From assembly GCA_033026295.1 (NCBI GenBank), contig CM065181.1, forward strand, positions 7,597,001 to 7,661,000: a stretch of 64,000 bases of DNA, written 5' to 3'. This document shows positions 11,501 through 24,677 of this stretch, piece after piece; the stretch's first letter is position 1, and each line of letters begins with the position of its first letter. Source of the DNA: Channa striata. Its lineage: Eukaryota > Chordata > Actinopteri > Anabantiformes > Channidae. The translations under genes were made by a program, and so were the position numbers. Under the pieces are notes generated by a model. That model was given only the letters and a program-made list of their open reading frames with translations, had not been told where the DNA came from and made no database searches.

Positions 11501-14500
11501 CGTGAGTGTGCGTCTGTGTGTAAGCGTAAAATATTGATTTCTGATGGTCATTTTTTTTTTTTTGGGGGGGGGGGGGTCGTTCTCTTCTCGTTGACCTCTG
11601 TGTAATTACCTTTGGGATGACGGGGAGTGTTATTTAAACTCATGACTCTGATCTTGTTTACCTCCCCTCCAAGTGTTAGAATTTCAGTACAAGACTAATA
11701 ATGGGCTCTAAACATCATTAGAACGTAACGTATTCAACGTTTTCTCTCAATATGTCACTGTCAAATGAAGTGCAACCACCTGTGCTGTTCTGCAGCCCCT
11801 TCGAGGCATTTTGTTCTTTCGCTGTTCCTCTCTCTTTCCACTTTGATATATAACCTCCCATTTATTAACAAGAAGTTTTTGCTGAGAACCAAGGGCACAA
11901 TCTCCCAAGTTTGAGCAAATAAAAGTTTCATCTGATTCATCATCTGCGCTACTGTTTGTAAATATGACAGTTGCATTTTAAATATGTATTTCCATTTCCC
12001 ATTGCATTAAAACATGCCATCAGAAGTAATTCCACATTCACGTCATTCAATCAGTAAATCCCGAGTAAACGCAAAGAGGTTTTTAAACTTCCTTACTCAT
12101 CCATTAACAATGATGTTTTTGCAGATATATAATGTATTAATGTGGCAGTGGACAGTTTTCCTTTTTGTAAATAATTTCAAAGCCATTTAGAGAACTGCTG
12201 CCACTACTGTATTCTCTGTCTATCAGCAGTCATACTCCATTTCAAGTGAATGTGCTGTTGCGCTCGCAAGGTGAGAAACAAAACGGCAGCTCTTTTGCAC
12301 TCTTCGCGCTCCCCGTGGGGATATTTAGTCTGTGGAAACCAACACATTTGAGATTGTTGGTTTTTGCTTGAAGTGATACATCTCTACAATTGAGGGAGCT
12401 GTGGTAGAGCACAGGTACCCGAGCTGTGCCTGCATTGTGTAAAAGTCCCTCTGCGAGAACTCGGAGTGACTAATAAATTTTTGTGTATTGTGCATCCAGA
12501 TACAAAGACATGACATTTAGAGAATACTAATTGCTTTGCCTGGGTTCCCAGTCATATTTAGCTGTTAAATTACAGTCTTTCATCATTAGCTCTGCCAGCC
12601 AATTAAAATGCAAATACCACAGTATTCATGCAAAACACTGGGTAGCCATTGATTTGCTGTTTATTTTCAATTTAAGACACATATCAATAATCTAACTTAT
12701 CAAGCAAACAATTCAAAAGCGTGCTATCGGTAATCTGTTCATCCGTGGCGTTCTTTCCATTGTGATAAAAAGACAAATATGATAGTAGAATTAACAGTGT
12801 GAATAGATTTTATTGTAGCTGACACATGGCTGCATATTTGAATAAATAATGAAGTAAAAAAAAAAAAAGGGAAATTAGTCACAATGTGCCACTGAGAGCT
12901 GGGACAGTGCAAGTTGTCATTTCAATAACAGCTCCTCCAGCCCTGACACCCACTTGGGTTGTTTGTCCCTAGCCTCATACGACCCACAGAACCATGCGTT
13001 CGATGAGCATCGCCGCGTGGGGAGCCAGGCATCTGTTGAAAATGCATATATCATTTCTAACAATGCTGCTTTTCACCCAACAAATAATAAAACACAAAGC
13101 TACAAATGTGCATTACAGTACAGAGAGGTTTGGTTAGGTACTAACTGAACATGGTTAGACGTTCAAGTGTTGTCTTACTTTGGCTTTAATTCACGGGTTC
13201 ATCACACGATTCACATCACATAACTTGTAACAAAGCAGCAAACGGTTGTTTCACATTCGACCCAAAGTCCAAGTCTCCGGTGGGAAAGTCGTCTGCTTCT
13301 TTGACCCACCCAACCACCTCCTGGCAAAGTTTATCCCACTGGGCGTGACCACAGTGCATCATATGGTCACCATGGTGATTTGTCACTATGGTGACACTTT
13401 TTTTGTTTGTTACTTTTTGTTCTGCGCTGGCTTGTCCATCCGCCGCGGTTGGGCTTGGACAGTTTGGGGGTTCAGTGTCACTTTGACATACGGCCAGGGG
13501 AGTCAGGCTTCAAACCGCTGAATTTAAAGTCCACGGGCAGACTCTCCACCTCACTACCACCACTCAGGTGTGTAAAATGTCTTGTCAGTGTTGGAAATGC
13601 CAAACACAACTTTGCATATTCTGATATGAAACAATATTACAGAATAATAACTATTTGTACTTCCAAATAGCCATAAGCAGTAAACAAAAGTGGTTTTCAT
13701 CCCACATATTAGTTTTTTTTTCTTTTATACCCTTGTAAATGTCAGCTTGATTGATAGAAATAATGTACCCACTCTCTCATTCTCATTTCTGCAGCTGTCA
13801 GTGAACGATCTGACTCCAACATATACTTTTAAGCCTTAGATATATATGCACTCAATGTAAATGAATAATTTATTTGCTTTTGCACCAAAAATATGCATCG
13901 CTGGTACAGTATATGCTCCCTCTGGCCATCAATCTGGCTTTGCCTCATATTTTCATATTGGTATTTGGTCGTTTAGAATGATTAAAAAACAGTCAACTGA
14001 TGGATAAGTTTTTCCTTTATGACTCGACTATGTTTCCATACTTTTTTAGATTATGGTAGACAAACCTTTAATAAACTGCCGTCAGTAACAAGACTGAAAG
14101 TGTTTTTGAGCTTGTGAGAAGCTTATATTAATGTACAGTCCATAGTTTTAACTGGTCATTGATGTGATGTGGCCTTAAAATGAATTATGGTTTTGGCAGT
14201 TTTAATCATAGTTGATGCAGTACAGCATACAGTGCATGTATATGTCACACCAGATACATCATTTGTTCAACTTTTCTTTTCTGAATTTGTTTCTACTACA
14301 GGTGTATTTGTGCATGACAACTACTGTATTGTCCTGTGTGTTGTAATAACAGGATGAGGATGGATCATGGTTACAGTTAAAATGAAAGACACGGTTACTT
14401 GCAGCTGAGGACCAGAGGTGAAACTTTGGGCTCTTGTATTTTCACTAAGATATGTCCTCTATTCCGGCCATGATTCTGACTTCCACACCTTTCATTTCCA

Positions 14501-15448
14501 CACCTGATTTCTACACAAAGAGCACCGCACATCCCTCATTAGCATGGGAATCATGACCTACAGAGGCGTCTAAATTAATTTCCAAGGTTCTGGATTTTAC
14601 TGTTGAAAGTGCACACGTACTTTTAACTCTCTTCAGGTAAATATCAGGGTTTCAAAGGTTAAAACATTCAAGTCTCAAAGTGAATGTATGTTAGTCAGAG
14701 GGCAGGGCTGCTAGCAGCTGTGAGGATTTGGCTACACGATACAACTCGTGTCCACCAAAGACCAATCACTCGGATGAGCATCATTCTATTTTGTTAGAAA
14801 ACTCTGCAAACACGAGTGGGTTTAGTTTTTGCTACCACTGTGTAGCATTTTGTAATATTTATGTATTTATTTTAATATTTATCCCAAAAAGAACCAAAGT
14901 AAAGAAGAAAGGCAAGTATTGTTTGCATAACCAAATCCTGATAAGACTTCTGCTTCTGTGGAAAAGGACCACAGCGTCAACGAACACTATTATTATTCAT
15001 CTACTCAAACAGGATCAAACTTGTTTTTCCTTGTAATATAATGCCTGCTAAGAGGGATTAGTCTAAGCAAGAGTGCATGATTTTTGTAGCTGTTAAAAGC
15101 CGCATGTTCCCTGACTTCCGCTGATGGATGTAGTAGAAAATAAAGACTACTGTAAGTCAACATTAAATTCAATTGTTTTTGTAGCACAAGACATAGACAA
15201 ACACACATAAATCCATAATATTCAAGACGACACAGCAACTTGCACACACAGTGCAGTGCCCACGCAAAGTGCCCATGGATGTTCATGAGTTCAGTGTAAA
15301 TGTTTTGGACTAGTGTGTTTTTGTTGTAAACTGCAGACGCTGGGGTTTAAGACCACAAAATTATCAAATGTTTATAATTTGACATTTCATTTCATATTAT
15401 TCACATGTTTATATGTGAACAACACAGAATTATGCATGACCTAAATTC
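8593..15448. other. Long non-coding stretch
   Basis: No gene found. Low-complexity features: a G run at about 8840-8847, T13 directly followed by G13 at 11551-11576, and an A run near 12857-12868. The longest open frame of the window lies here (minus strand, 10668-11303, 211 codons). Its composition is that of AT-rich random sequence and it has no recognisable domain, so I do not call it a gene. A pair of palindromes at 13367-13395 is listed separately. Confidence 0.55.
13367..13395. promoter_or_regulatory. Two adjacent palindromes, possible factor-binding site
   Basis: TCACCATGGTGA (13367-13378) is a perfect 12-base palindrome. GTCACTATGGTGAC (13382-13395) is a 14-base palindrome with one mismatched pair. 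They share the core TCAC-ATGGTGA and are about 15 bases centre to centre. The CCAT core is also a YY1-type core. Function is inference only. Confidence 0.25.
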
Positions 15449-16194
15449 CAAAAGTATGGGAACAGATAGTTTTAAAGTAAAGTAACACTCAATATTTGTT
15501 TGTGGATCAAGGCAAATGATTGGATCAAACATTGGATCAGTGATGTTTTGGATCATTTGCTGCATGATAAACCTTGACCAAATTAGTTTATGCTTTTCTC
15601 TGTATCTTCCTTTGCACGCCTGAATTCTTTCTTCTGCCACCATCATGCAACTGATTCCACTGGGCTTCAGAGATGAGCTTGGATGGTTTGGATGAGTAAA
15701 CTTTTTCTCCACAGCTCTCATGTTGCTTCTCTCATCAGCAGTTGTTATTTCCCTCGGCATGCCCATTCTATCTATGGTGCTTAGTACACGAGCGCTTTCT
15801 TTTCAGGGTATTTCAAATTGCTGCATCAGCTATGCAATGCCATTGTCAGTTTTTTTTTTTTTTTTTTTTTTAAACGGTATGCCAATAGACACCTCTCTGG
15901 TTATATATTTTATTTTACAAATACACACAGTATTTCACAGGTAAAAGGCTTGAACGCCATTTTAACCCAATCATTGTTGAAAAATCTATCTCACTGGACA
16001 TTGCCAGGTATTAAACACCCAGTCACATGTTGCAAATTTTTCATCTGAATAAAGTGCTATGCTCTATGTAGGTGTAAATTCTATTAAAGAAAAAAGTGAA
16101 AACTTTCATCTCACATCCATCTTTTGATGTTAAAGCCAAATGTCTTCAGTGTAGAGCAAAAAATAAATGCACTGGCCTTGTTCTAATACTTTTG
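15449..16194. mobile_element. Possible non-autonomous DNA transposon with 16-bp inverted ends
   Basis: The left end reads CAAAAGTATGGGAACA (15449-15464). The right end, reverse-complemented, reads CAAAAGTATTAGAACA (16179-16194), so 14 of 16 bases match. The 746-bp interior holds a 22-base T run (15850-15871) and a minus-strand open frame (15401-15766) with no domain I recognise. The termini resemble those of Tc1/mariner-type elements in fishes (from memory). I could not place a target-site duplication, so the exact boundaries are uncertain. Confidence 0.4.
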
Positions 16195-19100
16195 AAGAAG
16201 AAAGTAAATACAGACACACCGGCATCTCATCCAGACTTTACAGTTTTTGAACCTAATCCTAACCCCTGAATAATAAAATATGAAAAACACGCACACTCTC
16301 TCCAATTCAAAAGCACAAACAAGGAAATGTGGGTGCTGCATCCTTTTGTAGGCAGAACTTCCTCTTCACAAGTCTCTATCTAGTGTCTTCTGTCATAGAG
16401 AGAACACTGAGTACAACACAGAACAGCGGGCTGAAAGGTGTGAGAACACTGGAGGTTTTTTAGGGCAAGGTCAAGTTTTTGATTATTATGAAAAAAAGTT
16501 TGCACCCATTTTAAAGAACGGAAGTACATCTTATGGTGACTCATATTTCCCTCAGAGGAGAACATGCATTCTGCTGCAGAGGCTCCCATCTTTTCTCTTG
16601 ATGTATTTTAGACAACTTAATGCAAACGCAAATACTGTACAAGTACGTTTGTGCGGGGAGAGTAAATGCAACCACACTGTGCTTTCTTCAGACATAATGC
16701 ACTTCCACTCTAAAATATATTGCGTTGGATCATAATCCATCCAGTGATCTTGTTTGCAGTTTAGTTGGATAGAAACATAAGGGGATGTACTGCTCACTGT
16801 CTTCTGTGATTTGGACCTCTGCCGAACATACATTAGTGCAAATACCAAAGGGAACATATGTTGTGGTTTTCAGCACAGCGGAACACGTGAACTGATGAGA
16901 CTGGGGGAATGCATGAAGTGGTTCTTAAAGGGCAAACAGCTCGTCAGAGCGCTGCTCCCTTGGGTTCTCAGACAGTCAACAAGACGTAAATGTTGGCATA
17001 GGTTGATAAAGCCTCACAAAAGATGTGTGGCCACCTATAGCTATGCAGACACATTTAATACATTTATATTACATTTTTTATTATTGTCATTATTATTTAA
17101 TCTGGCGGCGTAGCCTGTTTGACAAGTCATTACGTGTCACACTGCGGTTCTTATTGCCTGTTCTTGGGCCCACATCTGCATACAGATGTAAAAAACTGCA
17201 GTATACTGTACACATTCACCTGCTTTCTAACAACCAGTTTTGCAGTATATCATCTTCTAAACTTGAAAAAAAAATTTTTAGCTGGTATTGAGAATCCACC
17301 CATTGTGTGTAGTGACTGAATAGAAGGAAACGATTTTCAATTTTACCCGTTTGTCTCAACGCAGCACTCGCATGATCCTGGTGAAACAGATTCCAGCTAA
17401 TAGGAAACAGGTACCTATTCATTTTCTCAGGGATAATGTTTTATCGAGACTAACTCAGGGGGAGCCACAATGTCTTATACAATAGAAACAATTCCTCATG
17501 AGTTTAGAGCCAACATATAAAATATTATTTTCCGTTCTGTGTTAAACAGGCAACAATGAGCCACAGCAGTCTATTGTGAAAAAGGTCATTTTCATCTGTC
17601 CACTGCAATCCACGTGTTTAATGTTTCTGATAAAATCATGCTCTGCGTTTTATAATGAAGGCCCATCACACGTCTTATCTTTCCCTCTCCCGTCTTCGTG
17701 AGGTGAATAAGGTTTCTCCCACACCTTGTACTCAGCCACGCAAACAACAATGTGAAGGAAAACCATAAACAACATGCGCACACGAAACACTGACAATAGA
17801 TCGAAAAAAAGAAAAAAAAAAAAGACCAAAAGAGTCACTTTTGCAGCTAAAATGCTGATGTTTCTTTCATCTGGCCAGGTGTATACCTTGCTGAGGAAAG
17901 CCCTTGAAAGCCATCTGCAAGTTTATAACCATGGTGGGGAGCCGGTGGTGGAAATGCCAAGCTTTTTAAGGCGCCGACCTCATTAGGTAATCTATAGCAT
18001 ACAGAACCTCGCTGGATTTCAGCTCACATACATACACGCTCACAGGGACCCCAGGAAACAAGTGCTGCCAACTAGCAGCGAAGCCCGAGCGCCTCACTGC
18101 AGTGATGTTGCTGCACTGCTTTTTTTTTTTTTTTTCATTCTTTTGCTCTTTTTCTGTTTGTCTTTTCTCCCTGAGGCCAAACCGAGCCGTGAATCTTCCC
18201 CCTGCACAATAAGCGATGTGCATGAACATTCAGACTCATAAATGGTGTCCTTGCTACGCTGCGATTCTGCAGTGATGCAAATGTTTGGTAGTATTTCTGA
18301 ACATTCTGCTTTATGTATAGTGACCGTGAACCATAAGGGTAGTCGGTGTTTAAAGCCTATTTTCATGTTTGTTGGGAAATTCAACGGGGCCTAATAGTCA
18401 TTCCGATTGCCGCCATTAAGAGCGTATTGTAGAAAGACTGTATTAAATATATTTTCCCATTAGCTACTTTCTTTAAAAAAAAAACATTTGATGATGCTCC
18501 AAACAATCATGGCTGATAAACCGCTGTACAACTTCGTAACTGTGCAGACCACTGTCAGTGTCAACATGTGAAATGATGAATGAAAGTCCTCAAAAACCTT
18601 GTTAATTCCTGCCAACTTTTAGATGCTCTAAATCATTCTTTCCAGCTCCCAACTTCTGAGGCTTAGTTTCGCCATCATATAAATCAGTCAATTTGTCACC
18701 ACTCATCCACACCACCAATCAAAGGCATTAGCTGTAATCATTTTTTATAGGCACTGTTAATTCCTGTATTCAGTGCAGGAGTTGTCATTTAACATACATT
18801 AACTCACAATTGAAGTGATTATAATGCAATATGCATTCAGAAACAAAAGTTATCTGAGAGCTTGTAACACGCTTAAAAGGCTTGGCAAATTGCATTCAGC
18901 TACACAGAGAACTGCTGTGGCATCGCAAGTCAACTGGGTGCTCAAGTGACAGAAATACAAAGGTGGGAGATAAGACAGAGTTTGCATGTTATTATTTTAT
19001 TCGAACAAGACATTTGAGCACAGGGACCTGATCGGGGTACCAGCGTTAAATAAGAAGCCCATAAAACGACTTACCAAACATGTACAGTTGCCAAATAACA

Positions 19101-22100
19101 CAGCTTATTAAGTAACTAATGTGAAATTGATTGTGTACTTGTTTGCAAATTACTTGCAATTTTCCGATAAACAAACAGAAAAGTAACCGTCCAATGCGAG
19201 AGCAGAAACTGAGAAACTGCCACAGCAGGTGCAGAAACATACTGTCCAGCTGCTGACATCCAAAAATGACGTTTTACACAGATCAATGCAAACTGGGATA
19301 CTACTTGTAGATTTGATCCTGTCATAAAGAAAACAGGGTAAAAATGAAATGCAGCAATTTCAGCTCAGTGCCAGCTAATACTGCCCTTGGCAAGCCATTC
19401 ATTTGCTAGTTTGTACACTTTTATATAGAAATCACTGAATAGGATAAAATTGAAAATGCCATTGACGTGTTAAAATCTACAGTAGCTCCTGATAACACAC
19501 ACCATAGGTCCAGGAAGTGGTATCGTTTGAAGCACTGCTAGTAAGGCACTGAGATCAAAATACTGCACAAAAGCAAAATGTGGTCACCTAATTGGCTTCG
19601 CATGTCACGACGGCATAATGTGAGTGATGTAACGTGAAAGACAGTCAGCCTTTTCGCAGTAGCACAAACTCAATTAGATGTTTTACTTTTTTGTATGTTC
19701 CTGTGAATATAGTAAGAGCTTTTTTTTACTGTAAATCTGCAAAGTGATTCTATATTATCACTTTATAAAATGAGCCAACATGCTTTTACCGATTCTTTCA
19801 GCTTGGTACAGTAAGTCAGTCCCACAGTAATTGAATAAATATTGCAGCCAAATACAATTTACATTGCAGCACTTTTGGTCAAGCTCCAACTTGTTTGTAT
19901 TATTTAAAGCTACGTGGTTTTTATTTATATATAACTTTTGTAGGCCTGGAGATAAGCTCAATAGATGCTCGTAATGTGGAGAAGTGCTTATATATAATAC
20001 TTATAGGTGAGGCTTCTGACCAATCAGAGAAGGCCAAATCCTATGTGTCACATAAACAGGTACTTTGCATATGTATGAGGTGCCACAGTCTGTGATATGT
20101 GACGTCCAGGATTTTAATTTGAGATGTGGCAGCTATAACTCTATTTGCAGAAGTAGCATATTTTATCTTCAACATTAAACTCTGGATATAATTAAAAAGG
20201 TCAGCAATGGCCGAATGTCACTAACTACATGTTTATTCACTTATTTTGGTCCAGTGCAATTTTGATAGATTTTACCTACTAAACTTTACATCAGATATAT
20301 GCGATGAGATATAAGATATACTGCATATAGATTAAATAGAATAATGTAAAATACTGTTGATGTGTTAAGTAACGAGGGCCAACATGCATAATAACATTTT
20401 ACAATTTACTAGTATGTGCTTTTAATCACATAAAGGATCTTACACCTGCAACATATTACATGTGGTCTATTTAAGGTATGAGGTTAAAATGGCAAATGAA
20501 AATCGAAATTTGAAATCATGCACCATGTTGGGAGTTTGGGAGTAAGATTGCCTATAAAGCCGACTTAGAGAAAATCCCTCAGGATTATTTGCAAGGTTGC
20601 AAGGAAGGTGATTTTTTTTTTTTTTTTTTTTTGAGGTTCGGTTTGGTGGGCCTGTAACAGAAATTTAGAATTTAATTACTTTCCACAAATGTGCTATTAA
20701 TACAAAATGCAACCACTTGAGTGGCTTTTGGTGTTTTTTTTCGCCCTATCACTGTGAAAGGAGAAATTCAGACTTGAGAAGAGTGTGTGAAACTGCCTCA
20801 GTCAAACCATTTCTTCCTGTCACCCAAATCACCTAGACCTTGGCCAATATTATCAATCTGAACACCTGTGACGCTATTAGCCCAAGTTGGGAGACAACAG
20901 CAGCCTTGTTGGTATTCAAACACAAGTGTCACTATAATGAAATGATATTGCCAAGACGGAAGACAATTTGTGAGGCGCTTACTCAGAAAGTACGGATTTT
21001 ATTATGGAGACGGGTCCAGAGTCTAATTGGCACAATGAGGTCAATCAGAAAATGTCAGACCTTTGTTCTGTTGGTCACCAACAGACTCCTGTAAATTAGT
21101 TTACTTTCCCTGACGTACCAGTCTTTGCACATTAGGTGCAAAGAAACACAAAATAACAAAATCACAAAAGATCATTGTCTACCACACAATGCAGTCAACA
21201 GCTGCATTAATCAGCTGTCAGACATTGTGTCTCAGGTGACATCACAGACATTACGGGCCTAAATTTAATAAAGCTGAAAGGGATCTGCACTGTGTTGTGG
21301 TGTTAAAGAACATTACAGTAACTGCCCTGAGGGGCTTGGTTTAATTAAGGAGCAACAAATTTAACTTTGATATGCCCAAACTGCTACATATCTGATCAGA
21401 TTGCTGATAAAACACAGAAGGGTGCGTCATTTCGGCACTTTGTTCCAAACTTTCAAAACATGCAGGGCCTCAGAAATCAGGCTTTTGAACACTTTCATTT
21501 GGAATAGTCCCGTCTGTTGGATTAGCAGCTGCTGTAACCATTTGTTTCATGAGGAATCCAGGGAGGTTGATAAAGGTAAATATCAATTTATATAAGCCCA
21601 TAATTTAGGCAGCAATCGCCAAGTTCTTGTGTAAAAACAATTATTATTTTTTTATGCACTTTATTCATCATTCAGTGACAGAAGGTACAATTATGAACAG
21701 CCTCATATTAATTAAACAGGAAAAGATCAGCTGATTGCCTCTCTTGCCTTAATATCTGTTCTGATGGGTAGTGAGATGAGTCTTTTGAGTAATAGCTGGT
21801 TTTTAACTACCTCCTACTTGAACCAAATTCACAAGCTGAAGAAAATATTCAGTTTATTCAGAAAATTGATGACAAAAATATTAGATATGTGGGGATGATA
21901 TGGGGACATGAATGAAGAAGTTTTTTTTTATTTTAGTTGTGTCTTGTTTACAGCTGTTTCTTGGTTGCAACATTGTTTACTTTATGACATTATGGCAAAC
22001 AAAAACAGAGTGCTTTAAATTAAAGTTTGAATTGATGTCCACTGAGCTGGATTTGCTGTATAGCTTGCTTTAAATTCAACAGTTTGGTTAAATCAAGCTG

Positions 22101-22735
22101 TTAAAAGTTGATGGATGTGAGGGGTAATAAAAATGAGGAAATGTTTTCTGTATAAAACCCATGGTATTTATTCTTAAAACAATAAATGGACAATGTGCTT
22201 ACATGCTTTCTTGATGAGGGTTTAAAAAGAAATTGATACAGAATAAGTTAGATTTTAGTTTGAGATACCAGCCATATTTAAGTTTTAGATAAAATGTGGC
22301 AATTATCTGTGATATTTGCCTCAAATTACTGCTGCACATCTTAAAGGTGCTAAAAGTAACATCACCAGCTCATCTGCCAGAGGCTAATATCTTTTCAAAT
22401 GACAGAAATGTTTAAAACAAATGTCAGATTTGCTCGGCATCCTCTAAAACTTTTACAGTCAGCAACTCATTCCATGTCTGGCAAAGAATAACTTTTGACA
22501 TGTGAGTAAAAATAAAAATTTCTTATTAAATCAAGATTATTTCATGGCATGGCGGTGCCTTAAAGTACAACCCAGTATGTCTTTGCAGAAAATTGACCCA
22601 AGGTTACAGACTCTGGTTAAACCTGTACAGTACAGGACGGTTACAATACAACTAGGCATCTTGTTAATAAGTTAGTAATGCTATTTTCATTCTTACATAA
22701 GGGGTTAAGAAGCAGCCCTCTGCTTCTATATTTGC
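16195..22735. other. Long non-coding stretch
   Basis: No gene or named repeat. Homopolymers include T runs at 18120-18135 and 20612-20632. Short open frames in this stretch (for example 16552-16857 minus, 17966-18384 minus, 20840-21094 plus) overlap in several frames and show no coding features. The part around 18700-18920 (AATCAAAGGCATTAG, ATGCAATATGCATTCAG) has the look of conserved non-coding DNA, which only an alignment could show. Confidence 0.5.
20612..20632 (+). repeat. Poly(T) tract, 21 bases
   Basis: An uninterrupted T run in otherwise ordinary sequence. It could be the reverse-strand poly(A) tail of an old retroposed copy, but no body sequence is recognisable beside it. Confidence 0.8.
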
Positions 22736-22739
22736 AACT

Positions 22740-23290
22740 CAAATCCCCAACAGCCCTTTGCTTCCTCTAATTTCTCATTAATCTCCTTCGCCTGAACAAC
22801 ATTTAACATTTTGAAATCTGAGGGCAGCGGTAGGACGAAGAGCTGCACAGTTTGAGCTCCTTTAATTTCAATCAGAGGAGCTGGAATAAGCCCAACCTGT
22901 CATTCAGCGCTGAGCCCTCATAAAGATCAATGGCCTCAGAGCCTCGATAATCTCTCATATTGATTGGTTGCCTCACTGATCATTGCTCCAACATTAACCA
23001 ATCGAACATCTCCCCCGTAAGCATGCACGCCATATAAAGACACCCCCCCGGAAGTTCGGCTCTGGAGGAGACACGAGTGATGTGGAGAAAATATATAAAC
23101 TAAAGTCCCCCTTGGAAGGGAATATCAAATCATAAGAGTGCTTAATATTTCACTGGCTTGATGAAATATGCATTGTAGCCCAGAATGGAGGAAAAATGCA
23201 ATGATTTGGATGCATTATTTATGAGAAGGTCCGCTGGCGAAAATGACACTGCACTGTTGAATAATCGCCATTTCACTATCACCCCAGCAC
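22740..23290. promoter_or_regulatory. Candidate conserved regulatory block with promoter-like boxes
   Basis: Inverted CCAAT boxes GATTGGTT (22962-22969) and AACCAATC (22996-23003) are followed by ATATAAAG (TATAAA at 23033-23038). The distance from CCAAT to TATA is about 30 bases, as in a core promoter. A second TATATAAA lies at about 23091-23098. The surrounding sequence is rich in homeodomain/POU-like words (ATGCATTATTTATGAG, AATATGCATTG). No open frame follows, so if it is a promoter its transcript is non-coding or begins an exon I cannot see. It could equally be a developmental enhancer or chance. Confidence 0.25.
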
Positions 23291-24629
23291 AATGAGATTT
23301 TGTTATTACTACGCATCACTCAATTCATTTGGAAAGCGCATACAGTTTGCCGTTCGTATTTAGAGCCTCGCTTGTGTGTGCGGAGCATACAGTTGCTCAC
23401 TAATGAACTAGAGCACCGAGTAGGATGTGTTTCCTTTGCCTCAGCCTCACTTGATGAATCTCGCTGTGGTTCGGCCCCCAAAGAACAGGATATTACCCAT
23501 AAAAGCATAGCTGTATGAAGCAAATGTTTATTTGGCTGAAACAAGGAAAAACACAAAAGGCTGATTCGCTTTTATGATGTCCAAGAGTGTCCTCAGCAAA
23601 CACACAGGCTTTTTGCATCGTTACACATGGCTGTTCTTGGATAAGTTGCCTCTGGCGTAAAAAACAGAAAGGCAAAGATTTAAGTTCACATTAACTCTAT
23701 GTTATCTATTCTCCATACAAATATATAGTGTCATCTTTAGAGGTAGTCTGTGTACTTTAACTTTTAGAATAAAATTTGGCATTTAATAGCTGCAGCTATA
23801 TTTGATGTCATTCAACTGCACTTTTTCCAAAAGCTTGACATAGTTAAGACAAAATCTATCTTACAAACCTCTCTGAGCATAATTGTTGGTTTAGAAATGT
23901 ATCTTGGAAATCAATACATAATAACAAGGATCTCGATGTAATATGTTGTGGCCTGGTAGTTCAATGGGTTGAGCAGCTGAATGGTATATGAATAGTGCAG
24001 GACCAAATCCCAGAGGACATATTTAATTGTAACATCAGTGGTGAATTAAGGTTGTTTTTCTGTAATGTTTACATGAAAAATAAAAGCCAAAAGTTTTTTT
24101 TTCCTGTCATTTTGTTTGCAGATTCTGTCATTGTTGTTCTTAATTACTTCTGAATTACTATAGTTACCATATCGTTTGTTTTCCATGTATTCTCTTATGG
24201 TGCATACTGTCATTTACCACATGCTTATAAATAGAATTTCTATGGAAACCGCTTACATCATGACATTCATGGTGAAAATGCGTAGAAACATGAAGGGACT
24301 AGTACTGCTCGGTTGGAGTTTTAATTTCTGCTTCAGAGTAACATTTGCCCTGAGCCGCAGCTAAAAAGATCAAAGTTTACTTTATTAAAGTTAATAAGAC
24401 TCCTAAAGGTGACGAACAGCACTGACATTTTTCTTTCATTTACTATTAAATATATTAAATATATTTAGTATACACTTTAGTGTGCAGGCTCCTAAATGCA
24501 ACTCATTATTTTAAAGTGTGTTCAACATAATAGAAAGGCTCAGATTATCTGCATGTACTTGCTAAAAGATGCCGCCATGGTAAAATGTGTGTAACAATAA
24601 AACCAATTTAGTAGAAATGTTCATGAACA

Positions 24630-24677
24630 TTATCTCAATTTCTGTTATCAGCCCTTATCAGGAAACCGGCCGATAAG
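24630..24677. promoter_or_regulatory. Cluster of four GATA-type sites
   Basis: TTATCT (24630), TTATCA (24645), CTTATCA (24654) and CGATAAG (24671) lie within 48 bases, three in one orientation and the last inverted. The last two are separated by the G/C-rich GGAAACCGGC. Spacing of this density is unusual in the surrounding AT-rich sequence. A regulatory role is inferred. Confidence 0.25.
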
